Assembly: GCF_004151485.1 (NCBI RefSeq)
Contig: NZ_SBFF01000002.1
Span: 395,963-459,962 of the forward strand
Length of the DNA stretch: 64,000 bases
Source: Sphingosinicella sp. CPCC 101087
Lineage (GTDB): Bacteria > Pseudomonadota > Alphaproteobacteria > Sphingomonadales > Sphingomonadaceae
Direction of reading: 5' to 3'
In this document: positions 34,740 to 44,397 of the stretch, one piece after another
How positions within the stretch are numbered: position 1 is the stretch's first letter
Layout: the number at the start of each line of letters is the position of its first letter
Position numbers and translations under genes: made by a program
Notes under the pieces: model-generated
The model's database searches: none
Seen by the model: the letters and a program-made list of their open reading frames with translations, nothing else
What the model was told of the DNA's origin: nothing

Positions 34740-37283
34740 ATGAAGCTCGTCGTCGTCGAATCCCCGGCCAAGGCCAAGACCATCGAAAAATATCTCGGCA
34801 GCGGCTATCGTGTGCTCGCCTCCTACGGCCATGTCCGCGACCTTCCCGCCAAGGACGGGTCGGTCGATCCCGACGACGGCTTCGCCATGCAGTGGGAGGC
34901 CTATCCCGACAAGGCGCGCCAGCTGAAGGCGATCAGCGACGAGGCGAAGAAGGCCGATTCCCTGATCCTCGCCACCGACCCTGACCGGGAAGGCGAGGCG
35001 ATCAGCTGGCACGTCCAGGAGGTGCTGCAGAAGCGCAAGACGCTGCCCGCTTCGGTCGAGCGAGTCACGTTCAACGCCATCACCAAGGCGGCCGTGACCG
35101 AGGCGATGCTGCACCCGCGCGGCCTCGACGAGGACCTGATCGACGCCTATCGCGCCCGCCGCGCGCTCGACTATCTGGTCGGCTTCACCCTCTCGCCGGT
35201 GCTGTGGCGAAAGCTGCCCGGCGCCAAGTCGGCCGGCCGGGTCCAGTCGGTGGCGCTACGGCTGATCGTCGACCGCGAGCGCGAGATCGAGCTGTTCCGC
35301 GCCCAGGAATATTGGAGCGTCACGGCGACGATGGAGGCCGACGGAACCGAGTTTCTCGGCCGCCTCGTCCGCTACAATGGCGAGAAGATCGACCGCCTCA
35401 CGATCGGCGACCAGGGCACCGCCGAGGCCGCCAAGCTGGCGGTCGAGCAGGGGCGCTTCACGGTCGCATCGGTCGAGACCAAGCCGCTCAGCCGCAATCC
35501 GCCGCCGCCTTTCACCACCTCGACCCTCCAGCAGGAGGCGGCCCGCAAGCTCGGACTGTCGGCCACCCGGACGATGCGCCTTGCCCAGGACCTCTATGAA
35601 GACGGATCGATCACCTACATGCGAACCGACGGGGTCCAGATGGCGCCCGAGGCGATCTCCGCTGCCCGCCGCGCCGTCGCCGACCGCTACGATTCCGGCT
35701 ACGTTCCGGACAAGCCGCGCCACTACGAGACCAAGGCGAAGAATGCGCAGGAAGCGCACGAGGCGATCCGGCCGACCGATTTTTCCCGCGATCGTGCGGG
35801 ATCGGGCGACCATGCCCGCCTCTACGAGCTGATCTGGAAGCGGGCGCTGGCCAGCCAGATGGCCTCGGCGCGGCTGGAGCGGACCACCGCCGAGCTGACC
35901 GACGGCACCGGCCGGCACGCGCTTCGCGCGACTGGCCAGGTGGTCCTCTTCCCCGGCTTCCTCGCGCTGTACGAGGAGGGGCGCGACGATCCTGATCGCA
36001 GCTCCGGCAAAAATGCCTCCGCTGATGAGGCGGACGAGGAATCGCGCCGCCTGCCGCGGCTGCGGGACGGCGACCGGCCGCATATGAAGGCGGTCCATGC
36101 CGAGCAACATTTCACCCAGCCGCCGCCGCGTTATTCGGAAGCCAGCATCGTCAAGAAGATGGAGGAGCTCGGCATCGGGCGGCCTTCCACCTACGCCTCG
36201 ACGATCCAGACGCTTCGCGACCGCGAATATGTGCGCGAGGAGAAGAAGAGGCTGGTGCCGGAGGAAAGCGGGCGGTTGCTGACCGCCTTTCTCGAGCGAT
36301 TCTTCGAGCGCTACGTCTCCTACGATTTCACCGCCCACCTCGAGGACGAGCTGGACGACATATCCGGCGGCCGCACCGAGTGGCGGCGGGTGCTCGAAGA
36401 ATTCTGGCGGGACTTCAAGCCGAAGACCGCCGAGATCATGGAGCAGAAGCCCTCCGACATCACGGCGGCGCTCGACGATTTCCTGGCGCCCTGGCTGTTT
36501 CCCGACAAAGGCGACGGCAGCGACCCTCGGCTCTGCCCGGCCTGCGGCGAGGGGCGGCTCGGACTGCGCGGCGGGCGCTACGGCGCCTTCGTCGCCTGTT
36601 CCAACTATCCCGACTGTAAGTTCACCCGCCGCTTCGGGGCGGATTCCGGCGAGGAGGACCAGGGGCCGCAGGTGCTCGGGGAAGATCCCGAGACCGGCGA
36701 GACGGTGAGCCTGCGCTCCGGCCGTTTCGGTCCCTATGTCCAGCTCGGCGAGGGCAAGGACGCGAAGCGAAGCTCGCTTCCCAAGGACGTGCCGTCGGAG
36801 GCGCTCGACCTGGACATGGCGCTGAAACTGCTTTCGCTCCCCCGCACGATCGGAAACCATCCCGAAAGCGGCAAGCCGATCACCGCGAGCATCGGCCGAT
36901 ACGGCCCCTATCTCGCCCATGACGGCAAATATGCGAAGCTCGCTTCGACCGCCGAGGTGTTCGAGGTCGGCATGAACGCGGCGGTGGCGAAGCTCGCAGA
37001 CGCGGCGGCCGGCGGCGGGCGTGCCCGCGGCTCGCGCGAGCCATTGCGGGTGCTCGGGGCCCATCCCACGTCCGGCGCGGAGATCCGCCTGATGGAGGGA
37101 CGGTTCGGACCCTATGTCACGGACGGGGTGACGAACGCCACGCTGGCGCGCACCGCCTCTCCGGACGCCCTGACCCTGGAGGAAGCGGCGCAGCTGATCG
37201 ATGCGCGCGCGGCCAAGGGACCGGCGAAGAAAAAGGGACGGCGTGCCCCGGCCAAGGCCGCCGCACGGAAGAAGAAGTCCTAG
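34740..37283 (+). CDS. topA: DNA topoisomerase I
   Basis: 847 residues. The Toprim domain (MKLVVVESPAKAKTIEKYLG, ATDPDREGEAISWH) is followed by the catalytic core with the active tyrosine in ITYMRTDG (about Y293). A four-cysteine zinc ribbon begins at about residue 599 (CPACGEG...CSNYPDC). The remaining C terminus has repeated GRFGPYVQ/GRYGPYL-type zinc-less ribbon repeats and ends in a Lys/Ala-rich tail. It relaxes negative supercoils. It follows dprA by 162 nt, and that gap shows no gene. Confidence 0.97.
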   Translation: MKLVVVESPAKAKTIEKYLGSGYRVLASYGHVRDLPAKDGSVDPDDGFAMQWEAYPDKARQLKAISDEAKKADSLILATDPDREGEAISWHVQEVLQKRKTLPASVERVTFNAITKAAVTEAMLHPRGLDEDLIDAYRARRALDYLVGFTLSPVLWRKLPGAKSAGRVQSVALRLIVDREREIELFRAQEYWSVTATMEADGTEFLGRLVRYNGEKIDRLTIGDQGTAEAAKLAVEQGRFTVASVETKPLSRNPPPPFTTSTLQQEAARKLGLSATRTMRLAQDLYEDGSITYMRTDGVQMAPEAISAARRAVADRYDSGYVPDKPRHYETKAKNAQEAHEAIRPTDFSRDRAGSGDHARLYELIWKRALASQMASARLERTTAELTDGTGRHALRATGQVVLFPGFLALYEEGRDDPDRSSGKNASADEADEESRRLPRLRDGDRPHMKAVHAEQHFTQPPPRYSEASIVKKMEELGIGRPSTYASTIQTLRDREYVREEKKRLVPEESGRLLTAFLERFFERYVSYDFTAHLEDELDDISGGRTEWRRVLEEFWRDFKPKTAEIMEQKPSDITAALDDFLAPWLFPDKGDGSDPRLCPACGEGRLGLRGGRYGAFVACSNYPDCKFTRRFGADSGEEDQGPQVLGEDPETGETVSLRSGRFGPYVQLGEGKDAKRSSLPKDVPSEALDLDMALKLLSLPRTIGNHPESGKPITASIGRYGPYLAHDGKYAKLASTAEVFEVGMNAAVAKLADAAAGGGRARGSREPLRVLGAHPTSGAEIRLMEGRFGPYVTDGVTNATLARTASPDALTLEEAAQLIDARAAKGPAKKKGRRAPAKAAARKKKS

Positions 37284-37376
37284 CAAGAACCGTGAATCCC
37301 GAAGGCCGGCGTTGACGCCTCGTTAACGACAACCGCTGCAACGAGGTTTACCTTGTTGGCTTAAAGAGGTGACGTC

Positions 37377-37910
37377 GTGCGTACCGGCAAGCTCAGTATC
37401 GGCCGCGGGCACCAGATCGGTGAGGCGACGGCTCCAATGCCTCGCCTCTCGCTGGTTCCTCGGGAAGAGCCCGCCGCCTGCGCGCCTGTTTCTGTTGTGC
37501 AGCTTAAGACGCCGCCGGCCCCCGTGCCGGCGGCGCCTTCCTTCGAGCCGCCGGCGGCCGTACCCGCATCCCCGGAATATCATCTCGTCCATGACCGGCT
37601 GACGGCGATCGAACGGCTTGCCCGATTGCGCGACCAGGGAGCGCTGAGCGAGTCGGAATATGAAGCGGAGAAAGCGCTGATCCTGGCGCTGCCCGCGGAC
37701 GAGCTGTTGCTGCATTCGGCGGTGCCCGAGCCGAAGCCGTCGGCCTTCCAGGGGCCGCACCGGGCGCAGGGCCCCTCGCTGCTGTCCCGCTTGCTCGACT
37801 GGCGGCTCATTATCCTTGCGCTCGCCGCCGGCCTGGGCCTCTCGTATGCGATCCAGCCGCGAGAGACCCTGCGCTTCATCGATGAGGCGCTGCGCCTGCT
37901 CGGAGCGTGA
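37377..37910 (+). CDS. Hypothetical membrane-anchored protein with SHOCT-like segment
   Basis: 177 residues from GTG 37377, with AGAGGTGAC upstream. The first 65 residues are proline/alanine-rich and disordered. Residues about 72-104 resemble a SHOCT motif (DRLTAIERLARLRDQGALSESEYEAEKALIL in outline), a short helix pair often at the ends of membrane proteins. A hydrophobic helix at about 140-160 (WRLIILALAAGLGLSYAI) anchors a short tail. No catalytic domain is seen. It lies between topA and the convergent moeB group. Confidence 0.7.
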   Translation: MRTGKLSIGRGHQIGEATAPMPRLSLVPREEPAACAPVSVVQLKTPPAPVPAAPSFEPPAAVPASPEYHLVHDRLTAIERLARLRDQGALSESEYEAEKALILALPADELLLHSAVPEPKPSAFQGPHRAQGPSLLSRLLDWRLIILALAAGLGLSYAIQPRETLRFIDEALRLLGA

Positions 37911-37958
37911 CCCCGAGGCGGCGCGGCCACCGGGTCGCGATATCGCCGCTCCTCGGAT

Positions 37959-38717
37959 TCATCCCTTTCCGCATGTCCGACAGGCCGGATCCTTGACGAT
38001 CCTGATCGACTTGAGTGTGGGTCCGAGGCCGTCGAAGACGTGTAGCCGGCCGGCCTGATCGCTGCCGAAGCCGGTAATCTGACGGATCGTCTCCATCGCC
38101 GCCCAGCTCCCGGCGATGCCGGTCAGCGCGCCGAGCACGCCGAGCGCGGAGCAGGTGTCGCAATCCTCGGCATCGAACGCGTCGCCGACGTAGCAGCGAT
38201 AGCAGGGCTTGTCCGTTTCCCAGCCGCGGAACGTGCCGATCTGCGCCTGGAACTGGCCGATCGCCGCCGAGACGAGCGGAATCCGGGCCGCCGTGGCCCG
38301 GTCCGAAACCAGCAGCCGGGTGGCGAAATTGTCGCTGCCGTCGAGGATCACGTCCGCACCGGCGAGCAGGTCTGCCACATTGTCCGGCCCCAGGCGCGCC
38401 CGGATTCCCTCGAAGCGAAGGTCCGGATCGAGCCGGGCCGCCGCCTCGCCGGCGACCTCCACCTTCGGCCGTCCGACGTCGGCCGTGCCGAACAGCACCT
38501 GACGCTGGAGATTGTCGAGGCTGACGGTGTCGTCGTCGAACACGCGCAACGCGCCGACCCCGGCCGCAGCGAGATACTGGACGGCCGGCGAACCGATGCC
38601 GCCGGCGCCGACGATCGCGACCGTCGATCCGAGCAGCCGGCGCTGGCCCTCGCCGCCTATCTCCTTGAGAACGATATGGCGGGCGTAGCGGTCGAGCTGG
38701 GCGTCGGTGAGCGTCAA
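37959..38717 (-). CDS. moeB: Molybdopterin-synthase adenylyltransferase (ThiF/MoeB family)
   Basis: 252 residues. ATP-binding Rossmann motif is [19 protein letters not shown]; the adenylation residues are in [14 protein letters not shown] and DGSDNFATR. Two zinc CxxC pairs, CYRC (about 171) and CRTC (about 247), are present. No C-terminal rhodanese domain, so this is the short MoeB form that activates MoaD; a ThiF-like or other sulfur-carrier role is possible. The stop-start overlap with dut (ATGA) makes it the last gene of the dut operon. Confidence 0.9.
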   Translation of the reverse strand: MTLTDAQLDRYARHIVLKEIGGEGQRRLLGSTVAIVGAGGIGSPAVQYLAAAGVGALRVFDDDTVSLDNLQRQVLFGTADVGRPKVEVAGEAAARLDPDLRFEGIRARLGPDNVADLLAGADVILDGSDNFATRLLVSDRATAARIPLVSAAIGQFQAQIGTFRGWETDKPCYRCYVGDAFDAEDCDTCSALGVLGALTGIAGSWAAMETIRQITGFGSDQAGRLHVFDGLGPTLKSIRIVKDPACRTCGKG

Positions 38718-39151
38718 CGCCCGGTCGACCCGAAGCCGCCGCCGCCGCGCGCCGTTTCGTCCAGGTCCTCGACCTCCTCGAACCGGCCCCGGAGAACGGG
38801 GGCGGGGACGAGCTGGGCAAGCCGTTCGCCGCGGACGATCTCGAACGGCTCGCTGCCGAGGTTGGCGAGGATGACCTTCACCTCGCCACGATAATCGCTG
38901 TCGATCGTGCCGGGCGTGTTGAGCACCGAAAGGCCGTGCTTGAGCGCCAGGCCGGAGCGGGGCCGCACCTGGACCTCATAGCCATGGGGGATGGCGATCG
39001 CGAAGCCGGTGGCGACCGCGTGGCGCTCACCGGGCGCGAGTGTCAGGGTTTCGGCCGCCACGACGTCGAGGCCGGCGGCCTGGTCCGAGGCATAAGCGGG
39101 GAGGGGCAGGTCGCGGCCGTGCGGCAGCCGCTTCAACTTGATGTCGATCAT
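38714..39151 (-). CDS. dut: Deoxyuridine 5'-triphosphate nucleotidohydrolase
   Basis: 145 residues with all five dUTPase motifs: [43 protein letters not shown] and the C-terminal [12 protein letters not shown]. It hydrolyses dUTP to dUMP, keeping uracil out of DNA and feeding thymidylate synthesis. It is co-transcribed with moeB downstream (4-nt overlap) and follows the doxX-like gene and coaBC, a standard alphaproteobacterial order. Confidence 0.97.
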   Translation of the reverse strand: MIDIKLKRLPHGRDLPLPAYASDQAAGLDVVAAETLTLAPGERHAVATGFAIAIPHGYEVQVRPRSGLALKHGLSVLNTPGTIDSDYRGEVKVILANLGSEPFEIVRGERLAQLVPAPVLRGRFEEVEDLDETARGGGGFGSTGR

Positions 39152-39185
39152 CTTTTCTCCGGGCAGAGTCGGCGAAGCGCGTGGA

Positions 39186-39608
39186 TCATCGGGTCTTCGG
39201 AGCGATCAGCGCGTCGAGCGCGTAGCGCCCGCCGCCGGCAGTCGCGAAGAAGATCCCGAGGAAGACGAGGATCAAGGCGGGCCACCAGCCCGGAAAGTCC
39301 TGGGGCCAGTGGACCATCCACACCGCGACGATGAAGACGAAGGTGGTGACGAGGCCGGCCCAGCGCGTGAGCAGGCCGAGGATCAGCGCGATCCCGCACA
39401 GGAACTGAGCCCACACGCACAGCGGCGCCATGATCTCCGGAGCCACGAAGCCGAACTGGACGAGGAAATGTTCGAATTCCTCCATCCGCTCGGTGCTGAA
39501 GATATTGTCGTGGCTCTGGTAGATGAGGAAGGCGCCGGTAACCCAGCGCAGCAGGAGAAGGCCCAGATCGCCGAATCCGGCCAGCGGGGTCAGGAGCAGC
39601 CAGCGCAT
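39186..39608 (-). CDS. DoxX family membrane protein
   Basis: 140 residues with four hydrophobic helices ([53 protein letters not shown] in part; [20 protein letters not shown]) and the DoxX-type GLLTRWAG turn. DoxX proteins are small inner-membrane proteins, some linked to quinone or thiosulfate oxidation; here no function can be given. It lies 34 nt upstream of dut and 4 nt after coaBC, so it belongs to the same operon. Confidence 0.85.
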   Translation of the reverse strand: MRWLLLTPLAGFGDLGLLLLRWVTGAFLIYQSHDNIFSTERMEEFEHFLVQFGFVAPEIMAPLCVWAQFLCGIALILGLLTRWAGLVTTFVFIVAVWMVHWPQDFPGWWPALILVFLGIFFATAGGGRYALDALIAPKTR

Positions 39609-39612
39609 TCCG

Positions 39613-40806
39613 TCACGTCCTTTCCGTCAGGCGGCCGGCGATCCGCTCGGCCAGGCGCCGCGCGATCTCCGTCTTGGGCGCCTGTTCCCAGCTTTCGACC
39701 GTTTCGGCGGTGATCAGGTGGACCTGGTTGGATTCGCCCCCCATGACATCACCCGATACGTCATTGGCGACGATCCAGTCCGCATTCTTGGCGGAGCGCT
39801 TGTTCCGGGCTGTCTCGACCACATTGCCGGTCTCGGCGGCGAAGCCGACCAGCAAGGGCGGACGCTGAGGGGAGGCGGCGAGATTGGCGAGGATGTCGGG
39901 ATTGGCGGACCATTCGAGCCGGGGCGGGCCCTCCGCTTTCTTGAGCTTGGCCGGGGCCGCCTCGACCTTCCAGTCGGCCACCGCGGCCACCAGTATCGCG
40001 GCATCGGCAGGGAGCGCCGCGCGCACCGCAGCGTCCATCTGATCGGCGGTTTCGACGTCCACCCGCGCCACGCCGGCAGGCGTAGGGAGCGCGACGGGTC
40101 CGGCGACCAGGGTGACGCGCGCGCCGAGATCGGCCAGCGCGCCGGCGATGGCGAAGCCCTGCTTGCCGGACGAGCGATTGGCGATCATCCGGACCGGATC
40201 GATCGGCTCGTGGGTCGGACCGGCGGTGACGAGGACATGCCTTCCTTCGAGCGGCCGCGCGCCGGCGTCGCCGACCGCCCGGCCCACCCAGGCGAGGATC
40301 GCCTCCGGCTGGGGAAGCCGGCCCGGGCCATATTCGCCGCAGGCCATCTCCCCTTCGTCAGGCTCGAGAATGTGGATACCGTCCGCGCGCAGCCGAGCGA
40401 CGTTGCGCCGGGTCGCCGCGTGCAGCCACATCCGCACGTTCATCGCCGGCGCGGCGAATACCGGCTTGTCGGTGGCCAGCAGCAGGGTGGTGGCGAGGTC
40501 GTCGGCGATCCCGGCCGCCATCTTCGCGAGCAGGTCGGCCGTGGCCGGACAGACCAGGATGAGGTCGGCCTCGCGGGAAAGCTGGATATGGCCCATCTCG
40601 ACCTCGTCCTTGAGGTCCCACAGGCTGGTATGGACCGGCTGCTCGGAGAGCGCCGCCAGCGTCATCGGCGTCACGAATTCGGCGCCGCTCCTGGTCAGGA
40701 CGCAGCGCACGCTTCCGCCGGCCTTCCGGATGAGCCGGACGAGCTCGCAGGCCTTGTAGGCGGCGATGCCGCCGCCGACGATGAGCAGGATTCGCTTTCC
40801 CCGCAT
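39613..40806 (-). CDS. coaBC: Bifunctional phosphopantothenoylcysteine decarboxylase/phosphopantothenate-cysteine ligase
   Basis: 397 residues. The N-terminal CoaC flavoprotein half shows GGGIAAYKACELVR, the decarboxylase APAMNVRMW motif and TPMTLAALSEQPVHT. The C-terminal CoaB half starts near residue 190 (VTAGPTHEPIDPVRMIANRSSGKQG in part) with AAVADWKVE and FAAETGN. It performs two steps in coenzyme A synthesis. It follows ubiB by 4 nt. Confidence 0.97.
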   Translation of the reverse strand: MRGKRILLIVGGGIAAYKACELVRLIRKAGGSVRCVLTRSGAEFVTPMTLAALSEQPVHTSLWDLKDEVEMGHIQLSREADLILVCPATADLLAKMAAGIADDLATTLLLATDKPVFAAPAMNVRMWLHAATRRNVARLRADGIHILEPDEGEMACGEYGPGRLPQPEAILAWVGRAVGDAGARPLEGRHVLVTAGPTHEPIDPVRMIANRSSGKQGFAIAGALADLGARVTLVAGPVALPTPAGVARVDVETADQMDAAVRAALPADAAILVAAVADWKVEAAPAKLKKAEGPPRLEWSANPDILANLAASPQRPPLLVGFAAETGNVVETARNKRSAKNADWIVANDVSGDVMGGESNQVHLITAETVESWEQAPKTEIARRLAERIAGRLTERT

Positions 40807-40810
40807 GCCC

Positions 40811-42343
40811 TCAACCTAGGAGCCAGACGGCGGCGGCGCCAGCGGCGGTTGAAATCAGCGCGGTCAGGACGACCAATCCGTAGCGGGGCGGCCTGACCAC
40901 GGCGATGTGCGGGAGCGGGGGCGCGGGCGGCGCGGCGCCGGGCGGCGGATAATAATAGTCGATGCGGCGGATAAGGTCGGGAAGCCGGCGCAACAGGCGC
41001 ACGTTGCGGACGATCTCGTCGGCGATGCGCGCCTCGGGCCCAAGCTCGCCGCGCACCCATTCCTGCAGGAACGGCTCGGCAGTCTCCCACATGTTGATGT
41101 CGGGATCGAGCGCAGTGGCCACCCCTTCCTCCATCACCATCGTCTTCTGAAGCAGCAGAAGATGCGGCTGTATCGGCATTTCGAAGTCGCGCGTGATCTT
41201 GAACAGGCTGTCGAGCATCTGGGCGACCGATATGTCCTTGACCGGAAGCCCCCGGATCGGCTCGCCGACCGCGCGCAGCGCCGTGGCGAACTCTTCGATA
41301 TTGTGGTGCGCCGGGACATATTGCGCTTCGAAATGGATTTCGGCGACGCGGCGGTAATTTCCGGTGATCAGCCCGTAGAGGATCTCGGCCAGCCAGACCC
41401 GCGCCTGCCGGTCGATCCGGCCCATGATCCCGAAATCGATCGCGGCGAGCCGGCCGTCCGGCAGCGCGAACAGATTGCCCTGGTGCAGATCGGCGTGGAA
41501 GAAGCCGTCGATCACGGCCTGGCGCAGGAAGGCGCGGACCAAGGTGGCGGCGAGCGCCTTGAGATCGTGGCCGGCCGCGACCAGCGCCTGGCGATCGGTA
41601 AGCTTGATTCCGTCGATCCACTCCAGGGTCAGCACGCGGCGCCCGGTGCGCGCCCAATCGATCTGCGGAACGAAGAAGCCGCTCTCCGCCGCGAGATTCT
41701 CCCTGAGTTCGGAGGCCGAGGCGCCTTCGTGGCGAAGGTCGAGCTCGCGATTGGTCCACTGGCGGAAGGTGGCGACGACCAGCCTCGGCCGAAGTCGGGC
41801 CGCTTCCCCGCCCATCGCTTCCACCTGGGCGGCCGCCCATTCGTAGGTGTCGAGCGCCCTGGCGAAATCCTCCTCGATGTTCGGACGCAGCACCTTGACC
41901 GCCACCAGCCGGCCGTCCGTCGTGACGGCGCGGTGGACCTGGGCGATCGAGGCGGCGCCGACCGGCTCCGGGTCGATATGGGAGAAGAGCTCGTCGATCG
42001 GCCGCTCGAGCCCCTCCTCGATGGCGCGTCGGACCGCTTCGAACGGCGCGGGCGGCAGGCTGTCCTGGAGACGCAGGAGGTCGTGCGCCGCTTCCTCGCC
42101 CACCAGATCGGGGCGGGTGGCCAGCGCCTGGCCGAACTTGATCGCCGCCGGCCCGATTTCCTGAAAGGCCTCCGAATAGGTGGGCACGGGTGGGATCCTC
42201 GCGCCGAAGCGGGCGATCCGGGCCAGCCGCCGCACGGGCGTCGGCGTGTTGACGTCCCGCTCGATCCCGCGCAGCGCGCCGTGCCGCGCCAGCACCCGGC
42301 CCCATTTCAGGAGCCGCCAGACATGGACGATCGGCTGGGTCAT
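40811..42343 (-). CDS. ubiB: Probable ubiquinone biosynthesis protein UbiB
   Basis: 510 residues of the ABC1/ADCK kinase-like family. The KxGQ motif is in AAIKFGQALATRPDL, the A-rich loop region in AAASIAQVH-type VGAASIAQVHRA, the lysine in VAVKVLRPN, and the catalytic-loop equivalents in FHADLHQGNLF and IDFGIMGR. A C-terminal hydrophobic helix pair (LVVLTALISTAAGAAAVWLL) anchors it. It is an accessory ATPase for ubiquinone synthesis. It starts 35 nt after ubiE. Confidence 0.97.
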   Translation of the reverse strand: MTQPIVHVWRLLKWGRVLARHGALRGIERDVNTPTPVRRLARIARFGARIPPVPTYSEAFQEIGPAAIKFGQALATRPDLVGEEAAHDLLRLQDSLPPAPFEAVRRAIEEGLERPIDELFSHIDPEPVGAASIAQVHRAVTTDGRLVAVKVLRPNIEEDFARALDTYEWAAAQVEAMGGEAARLRPRLVVATFRQWTNRELDLRHEGASASELRENLAAESGFFVPQIDWARTGRRVLTLEWIDGIKLTDRQALVAAGHDLKALAATLVRAFLRQAVIDGFFHADLHQGNLFALPDGRLAAIDFGIMGRIDRQARVWLAEILYGLITGNYRRVAEIHFEAQYVPAHHNIEEFATALRAVGEPIRGLPVKDISVAQMLDSLFKITRDFEMPIQPHLLLLQKTMVMEEGVATALDPDINMWETAEPFLQEWVRGELGPEARIADEIVRNVRLLRRLPDLIRRIDYYYPPPGAAPPAPPLPHIAVVRPPRYGLVVLTALISTAAGAAAVWLLG

Positions 42344-42377
42344 GCGTGGCTGCCGATCCGGTCCGGCCGAGCCATGC

Positions 42378-43106
42378 TCAGACCTTCCAGCCGCTGTGGA
42401 TGGCGACCAGTCCGCCGAGGATCGGCCTGGCGGCGACGTTCCCGAAACCGGCTTTCCCGATCATCCGCGAGAAGGCGGCCATGTCGGGGAAGCGCTCGAT
42501 AGATTCGATCAGATAGCGATAGCTGTCGGCATCTTGCGCGACGATGCGGCCGATGCGGGGCACCAGATATCGGCTGTAGGTCCGATAGGCCTCCTGGAAG
42601 CCCGGCCAGCGCGTCTGCGAGAATTCGAGGCAGAAGAAGCGCCCGCCCGTCTTCAGCACACGATGGGCTTCGGCCAGGGCATCGGCGATATGGGTGACGT
42701 TCCTTATCCCGAAGGCGATGGTGTAGGCGTCGAACGTCGAGTCCGCGAAGGAGAGGCGCTCGGCATTCTCCTCGGCCCACGTCAGGCCCTCCAGGCCGCG
42801 CCGCCCGGCGCGGTCGATGCCGACCGAGAGCATGTCGGGGTTGATGTCCGCGACGGTCACCTCCGCGCCCCGGCGGGCGAGACGGAAGGCGACGTCGCCG
42901 GTGCCGCCCGCCATGTCGAGGATTTTCTCGCCGGGCCTCGGGCGGACGAGGCGGACGAAATGATCCTTCCACAGCCGGTGCTGCCCGCCCGACATCAGAT
43001 CGTTCATGAGGTCGTAGCGCGAGGCGACGCTGGAGAAGACGCCGCGCACCCGCCGCGTCTTTTCCGCCGGTTCGACTTGCTCGTGGCCGAAAGATACCTT
43101 GTCCAT
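42378..43106 (-). CDS. ubiE: Demethylmenaquinone/2-methoxy-6-polyprenyl-1,4-benzoquinol methylase
   Basis: 242 residues. SAM-binding motif I is ILDMAGGTGDVAFRL; family signatures are YDLMNDLMSGGQHRLWKD and AFGIRNV, with YRYLIESIERFPD at the C terminus. It C-methylates the ubiquinone ring. It is the first gene of the ubiE-ubiB-coaBC-doxX-dut-moeB run, with mutM divergent 58 bp away, as is usual in alphaproteobacteria. Confidence 0.97.
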   Translation of the reverse strand: MDKVSFGHEQVEPAEKTRRVRGVFSSVASRYDLMNDLMSGGQHRLWKDHFVRLVRPRPGEKILDMAGGTGDVAFRLARRGAEVTVADINPDMLSVGIDRAGRRGLEGLTWAEENAERLSFADSTFDAYTIAFGIRNVTHIADALAEAHRVLKTGGRFFCLEFSQTRWPGFQEAYRTYSRYLVPRIGRIVAQDADSYRYLIESIERFPDMAAFSRMIGKAGFGNVAARPILGGLVAIHSGWKV

Positions 43107-43164
43107 CGCGCGTGCCTCTAGCAGGGGAGAATGAGGATGTGCACTTCTCTAATCCAACTTTCCG

Positions 43165-43980
43165 ATGCCTGAGCTTCCCGAGGTAGAGACGACCGTGCGG
43201 GGGCTAGCGCCCGTGCTCGAAGGGCGGGAGATCGCCTCGATCGAGCTCCGGCGCGGCGACCTCCGGCGGGCATTCCCGCCGGACCTGCGGCAGCGGCTGA
43301 CCGGGGCGCGGGTCACCGGATTGCGCCGGCGCGCGAAATACGGCCTGATCGACACCGACCGCGGGGACACCCTGGTCTTTCATCTCGGCATGTCGGGATC
43401 GTGGCGGATCGATCCTGCCGAAACCGGGCTTCACGACCATGTCACGATCCTGACCGACGAGGGGAGGCGGCTGACGCTCAACGATCCGCGGCGCTTCGGA
43501 TCGCTCGACCTGGTGCCGACCGACGCGCTGGAGCGAAGCGAGCCCTTCCTCCGCATGGGCCCCGAGCCGCTCGGCGACGGCTTCGACGGAGCCTATCTGG
43601 CACGAGCCCTGAGAGGACGAGTCGCGTCGGTGAAGGCGATGCTGCTCGACCAGCGGATCGTCGCCGGCCTCGGCAACATCTATGTCTGCGAGGCCCTGAA
43701 CCTGGCCGGCATTGCGCCCGGCCGCCCGGCCGGCCGGATATCGCGGCCGCGGCTCGACCGGCTCGCCGAGGCAGTCAAGGCGGTGCTGAGGGCGGCGATC
43801 GAGGCAGGGGGCTCGACGCTGCGCGATTATGCCCAGCCCAATGGCGAGCTGGGCTATTTTTCCGCGCGCTGGCGGGTCTATGGACGGGAGGGGGAGGCCT
43901 GTCCCGCTTGCGGCGCGCCGATCCGCCGGAGGGTCGACGGCGGCCGTTCAACCTTCTTCTGCGGGCGATGCCAACGCTGA
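43165..43980 (+). CDS. mutM: Formamidopyrimidine-DNA glycosylase
   Basis: 271 residues. The catalytic N-terminal proline and glutamate are present (MPELPEVETT), lysine about 58 in RRRAKYGLID, the helix-two-turn-helix around DQRIVAGLGNIYVCEAL, and the C-terminal zinc finger CPACGAPIRR...FFCGRCQR. It removes 8-oxoguanine and other oxidised purines. No strong Shine-Dalgarno precedes it; the gap to ubiE is 58 bp and must hold both promoters. Confidence 0.97.
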   Translation: MPELPEVETTVRGLAPVLEGREIASIELRRGDLRRAFPPDLRQRLTGARVTGLRRRAKYGLIDTDRGDTLVFHLGMSGSWRIDPAETGLHDHVTILTDEGRRLTLNDPRRFGSLDLVPTDALERSEPFLRMGPEPLGDGFDGAYLARALRGRVASVKAMLLDQRIVAGLGNIYVCEALNLAGIAPGRPAGRISRPRLDRLAEAVKAVLRAAIEAGGSTLRDYAQPNGELGYFSARWRVYGREGEACPACGAPIRRRVDGGRSTFFCGRCQR

Positions 43981-43990
43981 CGCGTCGTGG

Positions 43991-44019
43991 TTGACCTGGG
44001 CGGCTTCAGCGCCTAGATG
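43991..44019 (+). promoter_or_regulatory. Sigma70-like promoter of rpsT
   Basis: TTGACC (43991-43996) and TAGATG (44014-44019) with a 17-nt spacer, about 63 nt upstream of the rpsT start. The hexamers match those before tRNA-Lys and rpmH in this window. Confidence 0.65.
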
Positions 44020-44081
44020 GCTCGCCTGAGCGGGTGCGGGTGAAGCCGCGCCCTTTTCATTTACAGTTACGAGGCAGTCAG

Positions 44082-44345
44082 ATGGCGAACACGCCGCAAG
44101 CAAGGAAACGTATCCGCCGCAACGCCCGCCGCGCCGACATCAACGGCGCCCGCGTCAGCCGCATCCGCACCTTCGTGAAGCAGGTCGAGGCGGCGCTCGC
44201 GGCCGGCGACAAGGAGCAGGCGCGCGAAGCGCTGAAGCGGGTCCAGCCGGAGCTGGCGCGCGGCGTTTCCAAGGGCGTGCTGCACAAGAATATGGCGGCC
44301 CGGAAATTGTCCCGCCTGACTCGCCGGCTCGTCGCGCTCGGCTAA
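44082..44345 (+). CDS. rpsT: 30S ribosomal protein S20
   Basis: 87 residues from ATG 44082 (GAGGCAG upstream). The start [21 protein letters not shown] and the end [11 protein letters not shown] are typical S20. It binds 16S rRNA early in assembly. An upstream in-frame ATG-type start would add 16 residues and is not needed. A strong Rho-independent terminator follows. The rpsT-dnaA order is conserved in alphaproteobacteria. Confidence 0.98.
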   Translation: MANTPQARKRIRRNARRADINGARVSRIRTFVKQVEAALAAGDKEQAREALKRVQPELARGVSKGVLHKNMAARKLSRLTRRLVALG

Positions 44346-44368
44346 GCTTTCCCAATTGCGAACGATGC

Positions 44369-44397
44369 GCCCGCCGGCCCTCGCCGGCGGGCTTTTT
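44369..44397 (+). terminator. Rho-independent terminator of rpsT
   Basis: GCCCGCCGGC (44369-44378), loop CCTC, GCCGGCGGGC (44383-44392), then TTTTT. Ten perfect GC-rich pairs and a T tract. Confidence 0.92.
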